Shown one piece after another: positions 26,070 to 34,670 of a DNA stretch of 64,000 nt. The position numbers were made by a program, and so were the translations under genes. Source of the DNA: DAITQM01 sp036832975 (GTDB lineage Bacteria > Pseudomonadota > Gammaproteobacteria > Xanthomonadales > Wenzhouxiangellaceae). The stretch covers positions 124,001-188,000 of the forward strand of contig DAITQM010000002.1 in assembly GCA_036832975.1 (NCBI GenBank), in the 5' to 3' direction. Position 1 is the stretch's first letter; each line of letters starts with the position of its first letter. The notes beneath the pieces are model-generated. The model did not search any database and was not told the DNA's origin. It saw only the letters and a program-made list of their open reading frames with translations.

Positions 26070-26490
26070 TGCGGGCGTACCCGCACAGGCCGGCGGCACG
26101 CCCGGAATGACGCGCGCATGCCCGTTCCCTCGCCCCCCCGCTGGCGGGAACCCGCCTTGTTTCCCCCGCTGGCAGGAACCCGCCTTGTTCCCCCGCTTGC
26201 GGGGGAAGGTTAGGAACCTGCCTGGTCCCCGCTTGCGGGGGAAGGTTAGGAACCTGCCTGGTCCCTTCCCCCGCTTGCGGGGGAAGGTTAGGAAGGGGGT
26301 GTGATTACCGAATTCGATTCCCCCTCCCCGGCCCTCCCCCGCAAGCGGGGGAGGGTGAAATAAAAGTACTCCCCCGCAAACGGAGGGTGAAATAAAAGTA
26401 CTCCCCCGCAAACGGAGGGTGAAATGAAAGTACTCCCCCGCAAACGGAGGGTGAAATGAAAGTACTTCCCCGCAAACGAGGGGTGAAACG
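26070..26490. repeat. Mixed palindrome and 32-bp tandem repeat array
   Basis: The left part carries CTTCCCCCGCTTGCGGGGGAAGG palindromes and GGAACCCGCCTTGT units. The right part (about 26335-26490) is a direct tandem array with a period near 32 bp, alternating GTGAAATAAAAGTACT or GTGAAATGAAAGTACT with CCCCCGCAAACGGAGG. Four or more units differ by only a few bases. The region spans about 420 bp without a gene and separates the hydrolase and transsulfuration transcription units. Confidence 0.85.
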
Positions 26491-26579
26491 CGAAACGAGC
26501 AACGAACAACGTTTTTAACGACTACCCGATCGAGTCGGGCATGATGATCTGGACTTCCGGTATGAGCGGACGATGGCGT

Positions 26580-27740
26580 TCAGTGCAGGGCGTGGTCGAG
26601 GTCGGCGATCAGATCGGCGGCATCTTCGACACCGACCGACAGCCGGATCAGGCTGTCGCTGATGCCGAGTGCGGCGCGGCGTTCGACCGGTACCGAAGCG
26701 TGGGTCATGATCGCCGGGTGGTTGACCAGGCTCTCGACGCCGCCCAGGCTTTCGGCCAGCGCGAACACTTCGAACCGTTCGAGCACGCGGCGCGTTGCGG
26801 CCAGATCGCCGGCCAGTTCGAAACTGACGATGCCGCCGCCTTGCCCGCCCATCTGCGTCCGGCACAGCGCGTGTTGCGGGTGATCGGCCGCCGCCGGATA
26901 GATGACGCGCTTGACGCGCGCGTGGCCGGCGAGATATGCGGCGATCCGCGCGGCATTGTCGTTGTGCGCCCGCATCCGCAATGCGAGCGTTTTCAGACCA
27001 CGCAAAGCGAGAAAGCTGTCGAATGGGCCGAGCACGGCGCCGGCGGAGTTCTGGATAAATGCCAAACGCTCGGCCACGGCGGGATCGGCGACCACGGCGA
27101 CGCCGCCGACCATATCGGAATGGCCGTTCAGATACTTGGTCGCCGAATGGACGACGATATCGGCGCCGAATTTCAACGGCTGTTGGATCAGCGGCGTAGC
27201 GAAGGTATTATCGACCACCAACAGCGCGCCCGCCTGCCGGGCACGCGTCGCGAGGGCGGCGATATCGGCTAAATTGAGCATGGGGTTGGTCGGCGTTTCC
27301 AGCCACACCATCTGGGTATTGTTTTTGAGATGGCGGTCGATCTCGCCCGCCCGGTGCAGCGGTGCGAAAGTGAAATCGAGGCCGCTGGAGCGGCGCCGGA
27401 CCCGTTCGAATAAGCGATAGGTCCCACCGTATAAATCGTCCATGGCCAGCACATGGCTGCCGCTGTCGAGCAGTTCGAGCACGCTGGCGATCGCCGCCAT
27501 CCCGGAGGCGAACGCAAACCCGGCAACGCCTTCTTCGAGGTCGGCGACGCAGCGCTCGAAAGCGAAACGTGTCGGGTTCTGGGTGCGCGAATATTCGAAA
27601 CCCTGGTGGACGCCGGGGCTTTGTTGGACATAAGTCGAGGTCGCATAGATCGGCGTCATCACGGCGCCGGTCGCCGGATCGGGGTCCTGTCCGGCGTGGA
27701 TCGCGCGGGTCGCCAGGGAGCGCCTCGGAGCGGTGGTCAT
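26580..27740 (-). CDS. Cystathionine gamma-lyase/gamma-synthase family enzyme
   Basis: A 386-residue PLP enzyme of Cys/Met metabolism. Motifs are SRTQNPTR, ASGMAAIASVL, YGGTYRLFE, ETPTNPML, VVDNTFATP and HSATKYLNGHSDMVGG with the PLP Lys. Sequence alone does not separate gamma-lyase from gamma-synthase. The nearby cystathionine beta-synthase on the same strand favours the lyase, giving homocysteine-to-cysteine reverse transsulfuration. The ATG at 27740 (MTTAPRRSLATRAIHAGQ) is preferred over an upstream in-frame ATG. Confidence 0.92.
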   Translation of the reverse strand: MTTAPRRSLATRAIHAGQDPDPATGAVMTPIYATSTYVQQSPGVHQGFEYSRTQNPTRFAFERCVADLEEGVAGFAFASGMAAIASVLELLDSGSHVLAMDDLYGGTYRLFERVRRRSSGLDFTFAPLHRAGEIDRHLKNNTQMVWLETPTNPMLNLADIAALATRARQAGALLVVDNTFATPLIQQPLKFGADIVVHSATKYLNGHSDMVGGVAVVADPAVAERLAFIQNSAGAVLGPFDSFLALRGLKTLALRMRAHNDNAARIAAYLAGHARVKRVIYPAAADHPQHALCRTQMGGQGGGIVSFELAGDLAATRRVLERFEVFALAESLGGVESLVNHPAIMTHASVPVERRAALGISDSLIRLSVGVEDAADLIADLDHALH

Positions 27741-27790
27741 TGTCTTCTCCGCGAAAGGAAACAAACAAAGAAACAAAAATGGGGGCTTAG

Positions 27791-27833
27791 CAGGCTGTTG
27801 AAAAACGCCAGGATGACGTTTTTCAACAACCTG
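27791..27833. mobile_element. 43-bp palindromic mini-element with TTAG duplication (family 2)
   Basis: CAGGCTGTTGAAAAACGCC and its inverse, ending in CAACAACCTG, are flanked by perfect TTAG direct repeats (27787-27790 and 27834-27837). It is nearly identical to the unit behind fdxA. It lies in the 5' region of the gamma-lyase gene and may interrupt its promoter or leader. Confidence 0.85.
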
Positions 27834-27889
27834 TTAGAGGACCGAGCGCGGGCCATCGCTGATGGCATGAAATTATACTCGATGCCATT

Positions 27890-28045
27890 TCCCCCTTCCT
27901 AACCTTCCCCCGCCAGCGGGGGAAGGGACAGATTACTTAATCTTCCCCTGCTGGCGGGGAAAGGGACAGATTAACTCACCCCCGCCAGCGGGGAAAGGGA
28001 CGGATTAACTAACCCTCCCCGCTGAGGGGAAGGGGCGGGTTAATC
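27890..28045. repeat. Array of CCCCCGCCAGCGGGG palindromes, about 45-bp period
   Basis: Four successive units each join a palindrome of the CCCCGCCAGCGGGG type to a spacer reading GGGACAGATTA or GGGACGGATTA. Variation between units is mostly at the palindrome centre. It directly precedes the ECF sigma gene, so the last unit may overlap its promoter. Confidence 0.8.
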
Positions 28046-28096
28046 GGCGCTTGCTTAAACTATTCATGAATTCCCGCACCCGGATTGACCTCTTTC

Positions 28097-28603
28097 ATGG
28101 AATCTTTCGAGGCATTATGGCAACGCCTGGCCGGGCCGATCCGGGCGGCGGTGGCTCGGGTTCGCTCGCCGGATGCCGCCCTGGACGCCGATGATCTGCT
28201 GCAAGAGGTCCGGATCCGGCTGTGGGAGGTGTACCGCGGTGACAACAATTCGGGCTTTCGCCCGTCTTATTATCTGCGGGTCGTCAACAGTGCGATCATC
28301 GACAGCCTGCGCCGGCACCGGGCCCGGGCCCCTGGTTGCGACGATGACGCGGCGCTGGACAGTCTGCCCGACGACGCCCCCGGCCCCGAGGGCCGGCTGG
28401 CCGCCGAGATGCAGGCCGGGCGGCTCAAGGCGGCGATCGACGACCTGCCGCCGGCCTACGGCCAGGCTGTCGCCTTGTACTTACAAGGCTACACCGTCGC
28501 CGAGATCGCCGGGCTTTTGAAGTGCAATCCGGATCGCGCCCACAACCTGACGTACCGGGCGATCCGCGAGCTGAAGAAACGAATGAGCGAATGCGATGAG
28601 TGA
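28097..28603 (+). CDS. ECF-type RNA polymerase sigma factor
   Basis: A 168-residue extracytoplasmic-function sigma factor. Region 2 spans about 10-80 with DADDLLQEVRIRLWEVYRG and NSAIIDSLRRHRAR. Region 4 is IDDLPPAYGQAVALYLQGYTVAEIAGLLKCN with a helix-turn-helix, ending RAIRELKKRM. The ATG at 28097 is preferred; a TTG 12 bp upstream is also in frame. The anti-sigma gene overlaps its end by 8 bp. I see no obvious repeated target promoter in the window. Confidence 0.88.
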   Translation: MESFEALWQRLAGPIRAAVARVRSPDAALDADDLLQEVRIRLWEVYRGDNNSGFRPSYYLRVVNSAIIDSLRRHRARAPGCDDDAALDSLPDDAPGPEGRLAAEMQAGRLKAAIDDLPPAYGQAVALYLQGYTVAEIAGLLKCNPDRAHNLTYRAIRELKKRMSECDE

Positions 28604-29108
28604 ACTCGACCCACGCTGGCGCACCCTGTACCGCCGCCATACCGCGCCTGAGGACACCTGCCCGTCCGGTGAGCGGCTTGCCGATCTCGCCGCCGGCCGC
28701 GTCTGGCCGTGGTCACGCCGGCGCCTTACGGCGCACCTGGCCGCCTGCACCGATTGCGCCGGCGATTTTCGGGTGTTGTTGGAGGCCCGCAGCGGCCTCG
28801 AATCGGCGCTCGCTGCCCACCGGTCTGCGTCGCAACCCGCCACCGAACCCCGGCCCGCCCCACGGTGGCGACCTCTGCTGCGCCCGCTGCCACTGGCCGC
28901 CGCCGCGGCCGCGATGGCGCTCGCCATCGTCTTTGCGCCGCGCCCGGAACCCCAACCGGCCCGGCAACTTGCCGGCGACGATCTGATTATGGCCAACGAT
29001 TTCGAACAACGCTTCGCCCAGAACGAACCCGATCTCCTTTTCCAGAGCGGCTTCGATACCGCGCCTGACCTGCAACCGGCGCTGTTCAAAGACCATTTCG
29101 GCGGCTGA
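28596..29108 (+). CDS. Zinc-finger anti-sigma factor-like membrane protein
   Basis: A 170-residue protein. The motif HLAACTDC (about 48-55) fits the Hx3Cx2C zinc-binding anti-sigma motif. A single Ala-rich transmembrane segment (LPLAAAAAAMALAIVFAP, about 99-116) places the acidic C-terminal third in the periplasm as a sensor. Translation is coupled to the sigma factor by an 8-bp overlap. The inducing signal is not visible. The module sits between the two reverse-transsulfuration genes but on the opposite strand. Confidence 0.75.
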   Translation: MSELDPRWRTLYRRHTAPEDTCPSGERLADLAAGRVWPWSRRRLTAHLAACTDCAGDFRVLLEARSGLESALAAHRSASQPATEPRPAPRWRPLLRPLPLAAAAAAMALAIVFAPRPEPQPARQLAGDDLIMANDFEQRFAQNEPDLLFQSGFDTAPDLQPALFKDHFGG

Positions 29109-29158
29109 CCGCTCCTTCTTCATCATTCCCTGCCGCCCAACGGCCGCCCAACGACCAC

Positions 29159-30535
29159 TTACCGGCAGTCGTTGCGGCGGCGCAGGTGGTTGAGCAAATC
29201 GACGCGGGTGATCAGGCCGAGAAAATGCTCGCCGTCCATCACGATGGCGACATGATCGCGGTCGAAGATCGGTGGCAGGTCGTCGAGCGGGGCGTGGACG
29301 TCGATCAATTGCAGCTCGGTGACCATGGCACTGTGCACCGGCTCGCGGAAGCGGCCGCTATCGCGATAGACGGCGCGCAAGATATCCGATTCGTCGATAA
29401 TGCCGAGCAGCTTACCGTTCTGCATCACCGGCAGTTGCGAGACGTCGTAGAGTTTCATCCGCTGGTAGGCGTTGGCCAGCGGCTCATCGGGGGTGACGAG
29501 GATCGTTTCGTGTTCATCGATCGGGCGGGCGATCAGGTCGCGCAAGGTGCCGGTCGTAGCGCGTTCGACGAAACCGAAATCGCGCAACCACTGGTCGTTA
29601 TACATTTTGGATAAATATTTGTTGCCGGTATCGCAGACAAAGCTCAACACCCGTTTCGGTGCCGTCTGTTCGCGGCAATAGCGCAGGGCGGCGGCGACCA
29701 GGGTGCCGGTCGAGGAACCGCCCAGGATGCCTTCGCTTTTCAAAAGCTCGCGCGCCGTCAGAAAACTCTCCCGGTCGTCGATGCTGTACGCCTTGCCGAC
29801 GCGGCTGAAATCGCTGATCGTCGGCAGGAAATCCTCGCCGATCCCCTCGACCATCCAACTCGCGCTCTTGGTACTCAACGTCCCTTCATTGATGTATTCG
29901 GCGAGAATCGAGCCGGCCGGGTCGGCGAGTATCAGCTCGACCTCGGGCGCGGTTTCGGCGAAATAGCGCGACAGCCCGGTGATCGTGCCGCTCGACCCGA
30001 CGCCGAGGACGATGGCGTCGAGCCGCCCGTCCATCTGCCGCCAGATTTCCGGCCCGGTACCTTCCTGGTGGGCACGCGGGTTCGACGGGTTGCCGAACTG
30101 GTTGATGAAATACGCCTCCGGCGTGTCGGCGGCGATACGAGCGGCGAGATCCTGGTAGTACTCGGGGTGGCCCTTGGCGACATCGGAACGCGTCAAGACC
30201 ACCTCGGCGCCCATGGCCTTGAGATTGGAAATTTTCTCGCGGCTCATTTTGTCGGGGACGACGAGAATCAGGCGATACCCTTTCTGCGCCGCGACCAGCG
30301 CCAGCGCCAGGCCGGTATTGCCGGCCGTCCCTTCGACGATGACTCCACCGGGCTTGAGATGGCCGGCACGCTCGGCGTCCTCGATCATCCTCAATCCGAT
30401 GCGATCCTTGATCGAGCCGCCGGGGTTTTGGTTCTCGAGCTTGAGATACAGCTCGCACGGCCCGCTATCGAGATGGTTGACGCGGACGATCGGCGTCTCG
30501 CCAATCAGTTGCAGGATGTTCTGGTGGAGGGTCAT
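29159..30535 (-). CDS. Cystathionine beta-synthase
   Basis: A 458-residue PLP enzyme with a fold-type II catalytic domain (LENQNPGGSIKDR with the PLP Lys, EGTAGNTGLALA, GVGSSGTITGL, GGSSTGTLVAAAL) and a C-terminal pair of CBS domains from about residue 335 (LIARPIDEHETILVTPDEP...). It condenses serine with homocysteine to cystathionine. The CBS pair may bind an adenosyl ligand. No heme-binding N-terminal extension is present. It partners functionally with the gamma-lyase at 26580. Confidence 0.93.
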   Translation of the reverse strand: MTLHQNILQLIGETPIVRVNHLDSGPCELYLKLENQNPGGSIKDRIGLRMIEDAERAGHLKPGGVIVEGTAGNTGLALALVAAQKGYRLILVVPDKMSREKISNLKAMGAEVVLTRSDVAKGHPEYYQDLAARIAADTPEAYFINQFGNPSNPRAHQEGTGPEIWRQMDGRLDAIVLGVGSSGTITGLSRYFAETAPEVELILADPAGSILAEYINEGTLSTKSASWMVEGIGEDFLPTISDFSRVGKAYSIDDRESFLTARELLKSEGILGGSSTGTLVAAALRYCREQTAPKRVLSFVCDTGNKYLSKMYNDQWLRDFGFVERATTGTLRDLIARPIDEHETILVTPDEPLANAYQRMKLYDVSQLPVMQNGKLLGIIDESDILRAVYRDSGRFREPVHSAMVTELQLIDVHAPLDDLPPIFDRDHVAIVMDGEHFLGLITRVDLLNHLRRRNDCR

Positions 30536-30589
30536 GACGGCGCCGGCGGCAAAGGGTGTACCAGTTTAACTCGGCGGCCCCGGATTGAC

Positions 30590-30905
30590 CGCCCTCGTTC
30601 CCCCCTTCGCTTGCGATGGACGGGGAGGGGGGAATCGACTTCGACGATCGCACCCCCTTCCTAACCTTCCCCCGCAAGCGAGGGAAGGGACAAGGCGGGT
30701 TCCCGCCAGCGGGGCGAGTCCGATTATTTCACCCACCCTCGCTTGCGTGGGAGGTCCCATTATTTCCCCCTCCCTCGCTTGCGGGGGGGCCGGGGAGGGG
30801 GTGTATTCCAACTTCAGTAATTGCACCCCCTTCCTAACCTTCCCCCGCAAGCGGGGGAAGGGATGAGGAGGGTTCTCGCTTGCGGGGGCCGGGGAGGGGG
30901 TGTAT
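30590..30905. repeat. Extragenic palindrome cluster
   Basis: Several CCTTCCCCCGCAAGCGGGGGAAGG-type palindromes alternate with CTCCCTCGCTTGCGGGGG units and two near-identical stretches reading GGGGAGGGGGTGTATTCC. About 315 bp without a credible gene. It separates cystathionine beta-synthase from the promoter of the secreted-protein cluster. Confidence 0.8.
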
Positions 30906-30985
30906 TCCGACTTCGACAGTTGTGCCCCCTTCCGCGGGAATTCCGGGAGGAGAACGGCACCTTGACCCCTGGCCAATGCCGTCTT

Positions 30986-31014
30986 TTGACCCCCGGGGCC
31001 ATTTGGGGTATAGT
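30986..31014 (+). promoter_or_regulatory. Predicted sigma70 promoter of the dockerin/cohesin cluster
   Basis: -35 TTGACC (30986-30991), 17-bp spacer and -10 TATAGT (31009-31014). It would give a 5' leader of about 215 nt before the first gene. The leader is GC-rich with several possible hairpins. I could not match it to a known riboswitch. A second AT-rich TTATATT near 31170 may be another -10. Confidence 0.55.
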
Positions 31015-31238
31015 TCCGAGCCAGATCGGCTGCCCCAGTTGGGGGCGCAAAAGGAGAGGCGCTAAGTGCGGTTTTTGGGGCGTTCGATGGACGGATGCGG
31101 GTGGCGACCGGACGCGGCCACGCCGGGATCGGCCGCCGGTGACAATTATTTGCCGCCGTTTACGTTATATTACCGTGCAACTCCCAGGTTCCGCCGCCCT
31201 GGCGGATCGTTTTTCTGTCTCTGACGAGGGCTAAGTCC

Positions 31239-32069
31239 ATGATTTCACAGAAAAAACTCGTATTTTCGACCACCGTGGCGCTGGTCGCCGCCGGTGGTAT
31301 CCAGGTCGCCGCGGCCTGCTCGCTGGCCAACTGGTCGGACATGGCCGGCACCGTGATCGCCAGCCAACCGGACGGCAACGGCAGCACCGGCGCGCCGACG
31401 GCCGTCGCCCGCTACGACGGCTTGTGCGGCTTCCAGGCCGACGGCGCCGGCAGCCTTGTCCAGGACAACCGGCCGAACGGGATCAGCCGCATCGTCGCCC
31501 GTTTCTATGTCAAGGCCAATGGCAATGCCGGCGAAATCTATCGCGGCTTCGGCGACGAAGTCGGTGGCACGCCGCGCTTCGTGGTCTCGGTCGATGCGTC
31601 CAATAACTACACGTTGACCGACAGCGCTACGGGTCAATTCGTCAGCCAGGCGGGTACCGGTGGCTGGGACTCGGTTGAAATTGACTGGACCGGAGATGCT
31701 GGCGCTGGTTCTGCTAAACTCACCGTTAATGGTGATCCCGACGTTGATGGTATCGAGGTGTCGAACCTGACGAATCCCGGCACGCTCGATTCGGTCCGCC
31801 TCGGCGTGCTCACCGGTAGCGGTCTGAAACAATTCGACGCGTACGAATCCCGCCGCAGCACCTCGGTTAAACGGCTATGCAATTGCAATGCCAATGGTAG
31901 TGCGGATAATGTGGTGAATATCCAAGATGTCATCGTCAGCGTTAACGAAGTGTCGGGTACTGGATTGACAACGGGCACACCGGATTGTAACGAGGATGGT
32001 GCAGTAGCAATTCAAGACATAATCACAGCTGTCAACATTATCAGCAACACCGGTTTGTGCGTTTTTTAA
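31239..32069 (+). CDS. Secreted protein with C-terminal dockerin-type calcium domain
   Basis: A 276-residue exported protein (signal peptide ending VAAACS). Residues about 30-205 are beta-rich and look like a concanavalin-type jelly roll (ISRIVARFYVKANGNAGEIYRGF, WDSVEIDWTGDAGAG). Residues about 214-276 form a duplicated calcium-loop module. Loop 2, DCNEDGAVAIQD (249-260), is a perfect EF-hand-like loop; loop 1, CNANGSADNVVNIQD, is degenerate. Each is followed by a helix (VIVSVNEV, IITAVNII). This is the dockerin type I layout, which binds cohesins. Cohesin-like proteins follow immediately. It is the first gene of the cluster. The carbohydrate- or surface-binding role is inference. Confidence 0.72.
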   Translation: MISQKKLVFSTTVALVAAGGIQVAAACSLANWSDMAGTVIASQPDGNGSTGAPTAVARYDGLCGFQADGAGSLVQDNRPNGISRIVARFYVKANGNAGEIYRGFGDEVGGTPRFVVSVDASNNYTLTDSATGQFVSQAGTGGWDSVEIDWTGDAGAGSAKLTVNGDPDVDGIEVSNLTNPGTLDSVRLGVLTGSGLKQFDAYESRRSTSVKRLCNCNANGSADNVVNIQDVIVSVNEVSGTGLTTGTPDCNEDGAVAIQDIITAVNIISNTGLCVF

Positions 32070-32096
32070 CCGTCTAATTGATCGAGAGGCAAAGCA

Positions 32097-32558
32097 ATGA
32101 ATACCAGGAATTTGATGATGATCGGTGCGGCCGTTGCGATCATTGGCGGCAGCGCCGATGCGGCGGAGTTGAGCAAATCTTCCGGCGCCGATCTTTGGGT
32201 GCAAAGCCAGAAAGGCGGCTATACCGTGGAATATGTGTCTGACGGGACGACCGTTGGCTTGCAATTCGATGTTCACGATAAGAACATCAAGGAAGGCAGT
32301 TTTCAATGCGGCCCCAGCCTGGCTGCGAGCCATATCGCCAGTTGCACCCTGCACGCCGATGAGGGCTTTTTGCGCGTGGTGGTCTTTTCGATGACCAATG
32401 CGCTGGTGCCGGACGGCAGTCTGCTCCAGGTGAGTACGACATCGGGCGCCCAGAAACTACGCACCGCGGCAAAAGCCAGTGCGACATTGGGCAATGTAGT
32501 CTTTTCCGATATCCAAGGCCAGGATGTCACGCCGGCGCATTTGAAAGACAGCAAGTAA
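32097..32558 (+). CDS. Small secreted cohesin-like protein
   Basis: A 153-residue exported protein (signal peptide ending GGSADAAE). The mature part has the strand pattern of cohesin-type modules: TVGLQFDVHD, two Cys (FQCGP, ASCTLH) and RVVVFSMTNALVPDGSLLQV, then TLGNVVFSDIQGQDV. No anchor or sorting signal is present, so it is probably periplasmic or released. It follows the dockerin-type gene by 27 bp with a GAGAGGC ribosome site. Assignment is by motif pattern only; an unrelated beta-sandwich is possible. Confidence 0.6.
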   Translation: MNTRNLMMIGAAVAIIGGSADAAELSKSSGADLWVQSQKGGYTVEYVSDGTTVGLQFDVHDKNIKEGSFQCGPSLAASHIASCTLHADEGFLRVVVFSMTNALVPDGSLLQVSTTSGAQKLRTAAKASATLGNVVFSDIQGQDVTPAHLKDSK

Positions 32559-32574
32559 GCAACCGATTGGAAGA

Positions 32575-32600
32575 CTCCGGCCCAGGCCGGGGTTTTCCTT
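32575..32600 (+). terminator. Possible attenuating terminator
   Basis: CTCCGGCCCAGGCCGGGG is followed by TTTTCCTT just after the small cohesin-like gene. The stem is short and the T tract imperfect, so partial readthrough into the next gene is likely. Confidence 0.5.
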
Positions 32601-32667
32601 GTCAATGAACAAGACCACAAACCGAGGACTTCAAAAACTCGTTTTTTTTAATTGGGAGTAAAGACCA

Positions 32668-34638
32668 ATGATTGTGTATAAGAAAGCCTTGTCTGCCTGG
32701 GCGGCTATGTTGGGTATGGCGCTTGCCGTTTCAGGCCATGCGGCGATTACCGTTAACGTCAACAGTGCCGCAGGCGCGGTCGGTGGAAATGTCGTTGTGA
32801 CTCACGACTATGCGGCCCTGGATGCCGATAATGTTGGTGGCTATCAGTTTGATATTCTCTACAATCCGTCGGATTTGACGACGGTTGATGTGACTACTTG
32901 CGCCAATAATGCCCCGGCTACGCACGCCGGTTCGTTCTGCGCTGAACCGGGTGGCGCCGGCAATGGCACGGTGCGTAGCGTGATTGCCGATTTGAATCCA
33001 CCCACAGACGAAATCATGCCGACCAATATCGCACCGATTGGTCAGTGGACCTTTAGCTGTTTGCAGCCGGGAGTCCACACGTTGACTTTCAACAATCCTG
33101 CTGCCGGTGATGTCACAGGCGCAAACGTCCCCATCTCCGGCAACAACGCCACCATCACCTGTGCCATTGTCGGCAACCCCGGCTACGACTCGGTTCCCAC
33201 GTCCGGCACGGCGCTCAATCTGGGTAGCGCGGTGGTCGGTACGACCACGGCGTCGCAGAACGTGACGGTTTCGGAAATCGGCGATCAGCAGCTCGATGTC
33301 AACGGCTCGGTGGGCGGCACTAATCCCGGCGATTTCAGCGCCGCGCCGCTGGTGTTTTCGATTGCTGATGGCGGTGCGCCAGTCGATGTGGTCGTCGATT
33401 GCACGCCTTCGGCGCGCGGCAACCTGAGCGCCACGCTTAATTTGAGTAATAACTCGATCAATACGCCGAATGCGACGCATGATTTGAACTGCATCGGCTT
33501 GTCGCCGAACGTCGGCGTGGCGCCGTTGACGATCAATCTGAACGGCGTGATCACCGGCCCGGCGCCGAGCGGTTCGTTCGATGTCACCAACACCCAGGAT
33601 GGCTTTGCCAGCGATGCGGGTAACGCCAGTCTGACCGAAGGCACCCTGGGCGGTACGATCACGATCACCGACGGTCTGACCGACGCGACGATTTCGGTCA
33701 ACGAAACCGATGGCGTGACCGTCTCGTGCAGCACCGCCGCGGCGGGGATGTTCTCCGATACGGTGACGGTGCAGTGGAATGATCCGTTGGCGCCCGGCGG
33801 TGTCAATTCCGCCGTGGTGACCGTCAACTGCGATATCTCCAATGCCGTCCCGTCGTTTACCTCGACGCCGGCCGCGCCCGGCCCGCTGGCCTTCGGCAAC
33901 GTGACCAACGGCACGACCTCGGCGCCGATCGGTATCAACGTCGGTAACGACGGCATCGGTCCTTCGCCGCAGTCCGATCTGGATATCTCCGGTGTGGTCA
34001 GCAGCAATCCGGCGGTGTTCGCCGCAACGCTGGTCAACGCCGGTCCGTTCCCGATCGGTGCGCCGTCCGGTGGCGATGACATCACCGTGACCTGCTCGCC
34101 GCCGCCCGGCAGCGTGGCGCAGATCGCCGGTACCTTGACCGTCAACCACGACGGCGACGACAACCCGACGGTGTTCAACCTGACCTGCGATCCGGTTTCG
34201 GATGCCCAGTTCGGCTCGACGCCGCCCGCCGGCAACGTCGCGATCGGCACCGTCTTCCCGGGCAACACCGGTACGACGACCATCATCCTCGAAAACAATG
34301 GCGCGACGGACGATCTCAGCAACGTCGATTGCGCGATCACCGCCGGCGATCCGGAAATCGCCATCGATTCGCCGACTTTCCCGGTTGGAACCCTGCCCGC
34401 CGGCGGTACGATCAACATGGTCGTTAGCTGCACCGTGCAGACTCCGGGCCTGTTCAGCGCCGATATCGCGTGCTCCGCCCAGGATCCGGCCGGCGCCCCG
34501 CAGACACTGAACTTTACCGTCACCTGCACCGGCCAGCCGCTGGTCGTCCCGACCCTGAGCTACTGGGGCCTGATCGCCCTGGCCCTGCTCCTGGTCTTCG
34601 GCGGTCTCGCGGCCTACCGCTTCCGGGCCACCGCATAA
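32668..34638 (+). CDS. Surface protein: cohesin-like domain, Ig-like repeats and IPTL-CTERM-type anchor
   Basis: A 656-residue exported protein (signal peptide ending SGHAA). Residues about 27-165 resemble a cohesin-type module (ITVNVNSAAGAVGGNVVVTH, VGGYQFDILYNPSDL). Then come about four Ig-like domains of roughly 100 residues of the choice-of-anchor D/ASPM-HYDIN kind (LNLGSAVVGTTTASQNVTV, NPGDFSAAP). Several end in a paired Cys strand such as THDLNCIG. The last 30 residues are VPTLSYWG, a hydrophobic helix and a basic YRFR tail, matching the IPTL-CTERM sorting signal that marks proteins for a rhombosortase/exosortase-like process. No such sortase gene is in the window. It probably anchors the cluster to the cell surface. 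Confidence 0.75.
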   Translation: MIVYKKALSAWAAMLGMALAVSGHAAITVNVNSAAGAVGGNVVVTHDYAALDADNVGGYQFDILYNPSDLTTVDVTTCANNAPATHAGSFCAEPGGAGNGTVRSVIADLNPPTDEIMPTNIAPIGQWTFSCLQPGVHTLTFNNPAAGDVTGANVPISGNNATITCAIVGNPGYDSVPTSGTALNLGSAVVGTTTASQNVTVSEIGDQQLDVNGSVGGTNPGDFSAAPLVFSIADGGAPVDVVVDCTPSARGNLSATLNLSNNSINTPNATHDLNCIGLSPNVGVAPLTINLNGVITGPAPSGSFDVTNTQDGFASDAGNASLTEGTLGGTITITDGLTDATISVNETDGVTVSCSTAAAGMFSDTVTVQWNDPLAPGGVNSAVVTVNCDISNAVPSFTSTPAAPGPLAFGNVTNGTTSAPIGINVGNDGIGPSPQSDLDISGVVSSNPAVFAATLVNAGPFPIGAPSGGDDITVTCSPPPGSVAQIAGTLTVNHDGDDNPTVFNLTCDPVSDAQFGSTPPAGNVAIGTVFPGNTGTTTIILENNGATDDLSNVDCAITAGDPEIAIDSPTFPVGTLPAGGTINMVVSCTVQTPGLFSADIACSAQDPAGAPQTLNFTVTCTGQPLVVPTLSYWGLIALALLLVFGGLAAYRFRATA

Positions 34639-34670
34639 CATAACAACAAACGTCTCCTTCACTGCTCTTC

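Noticed and set aside
26335..26490. CRISPR-like array
   Set aside because: The units are contiguous 32-bp repeats with no unique spacers, the repeats themselves are palindromic extragenic units, and no cas genes are nearby.
31020..31238. Riboswitch (for example c-di-GMP type) in the leader of the surface cluster
   Set aside because: GC-rich hairpins are present, but I could not align the conserved core of any riboswitch class.
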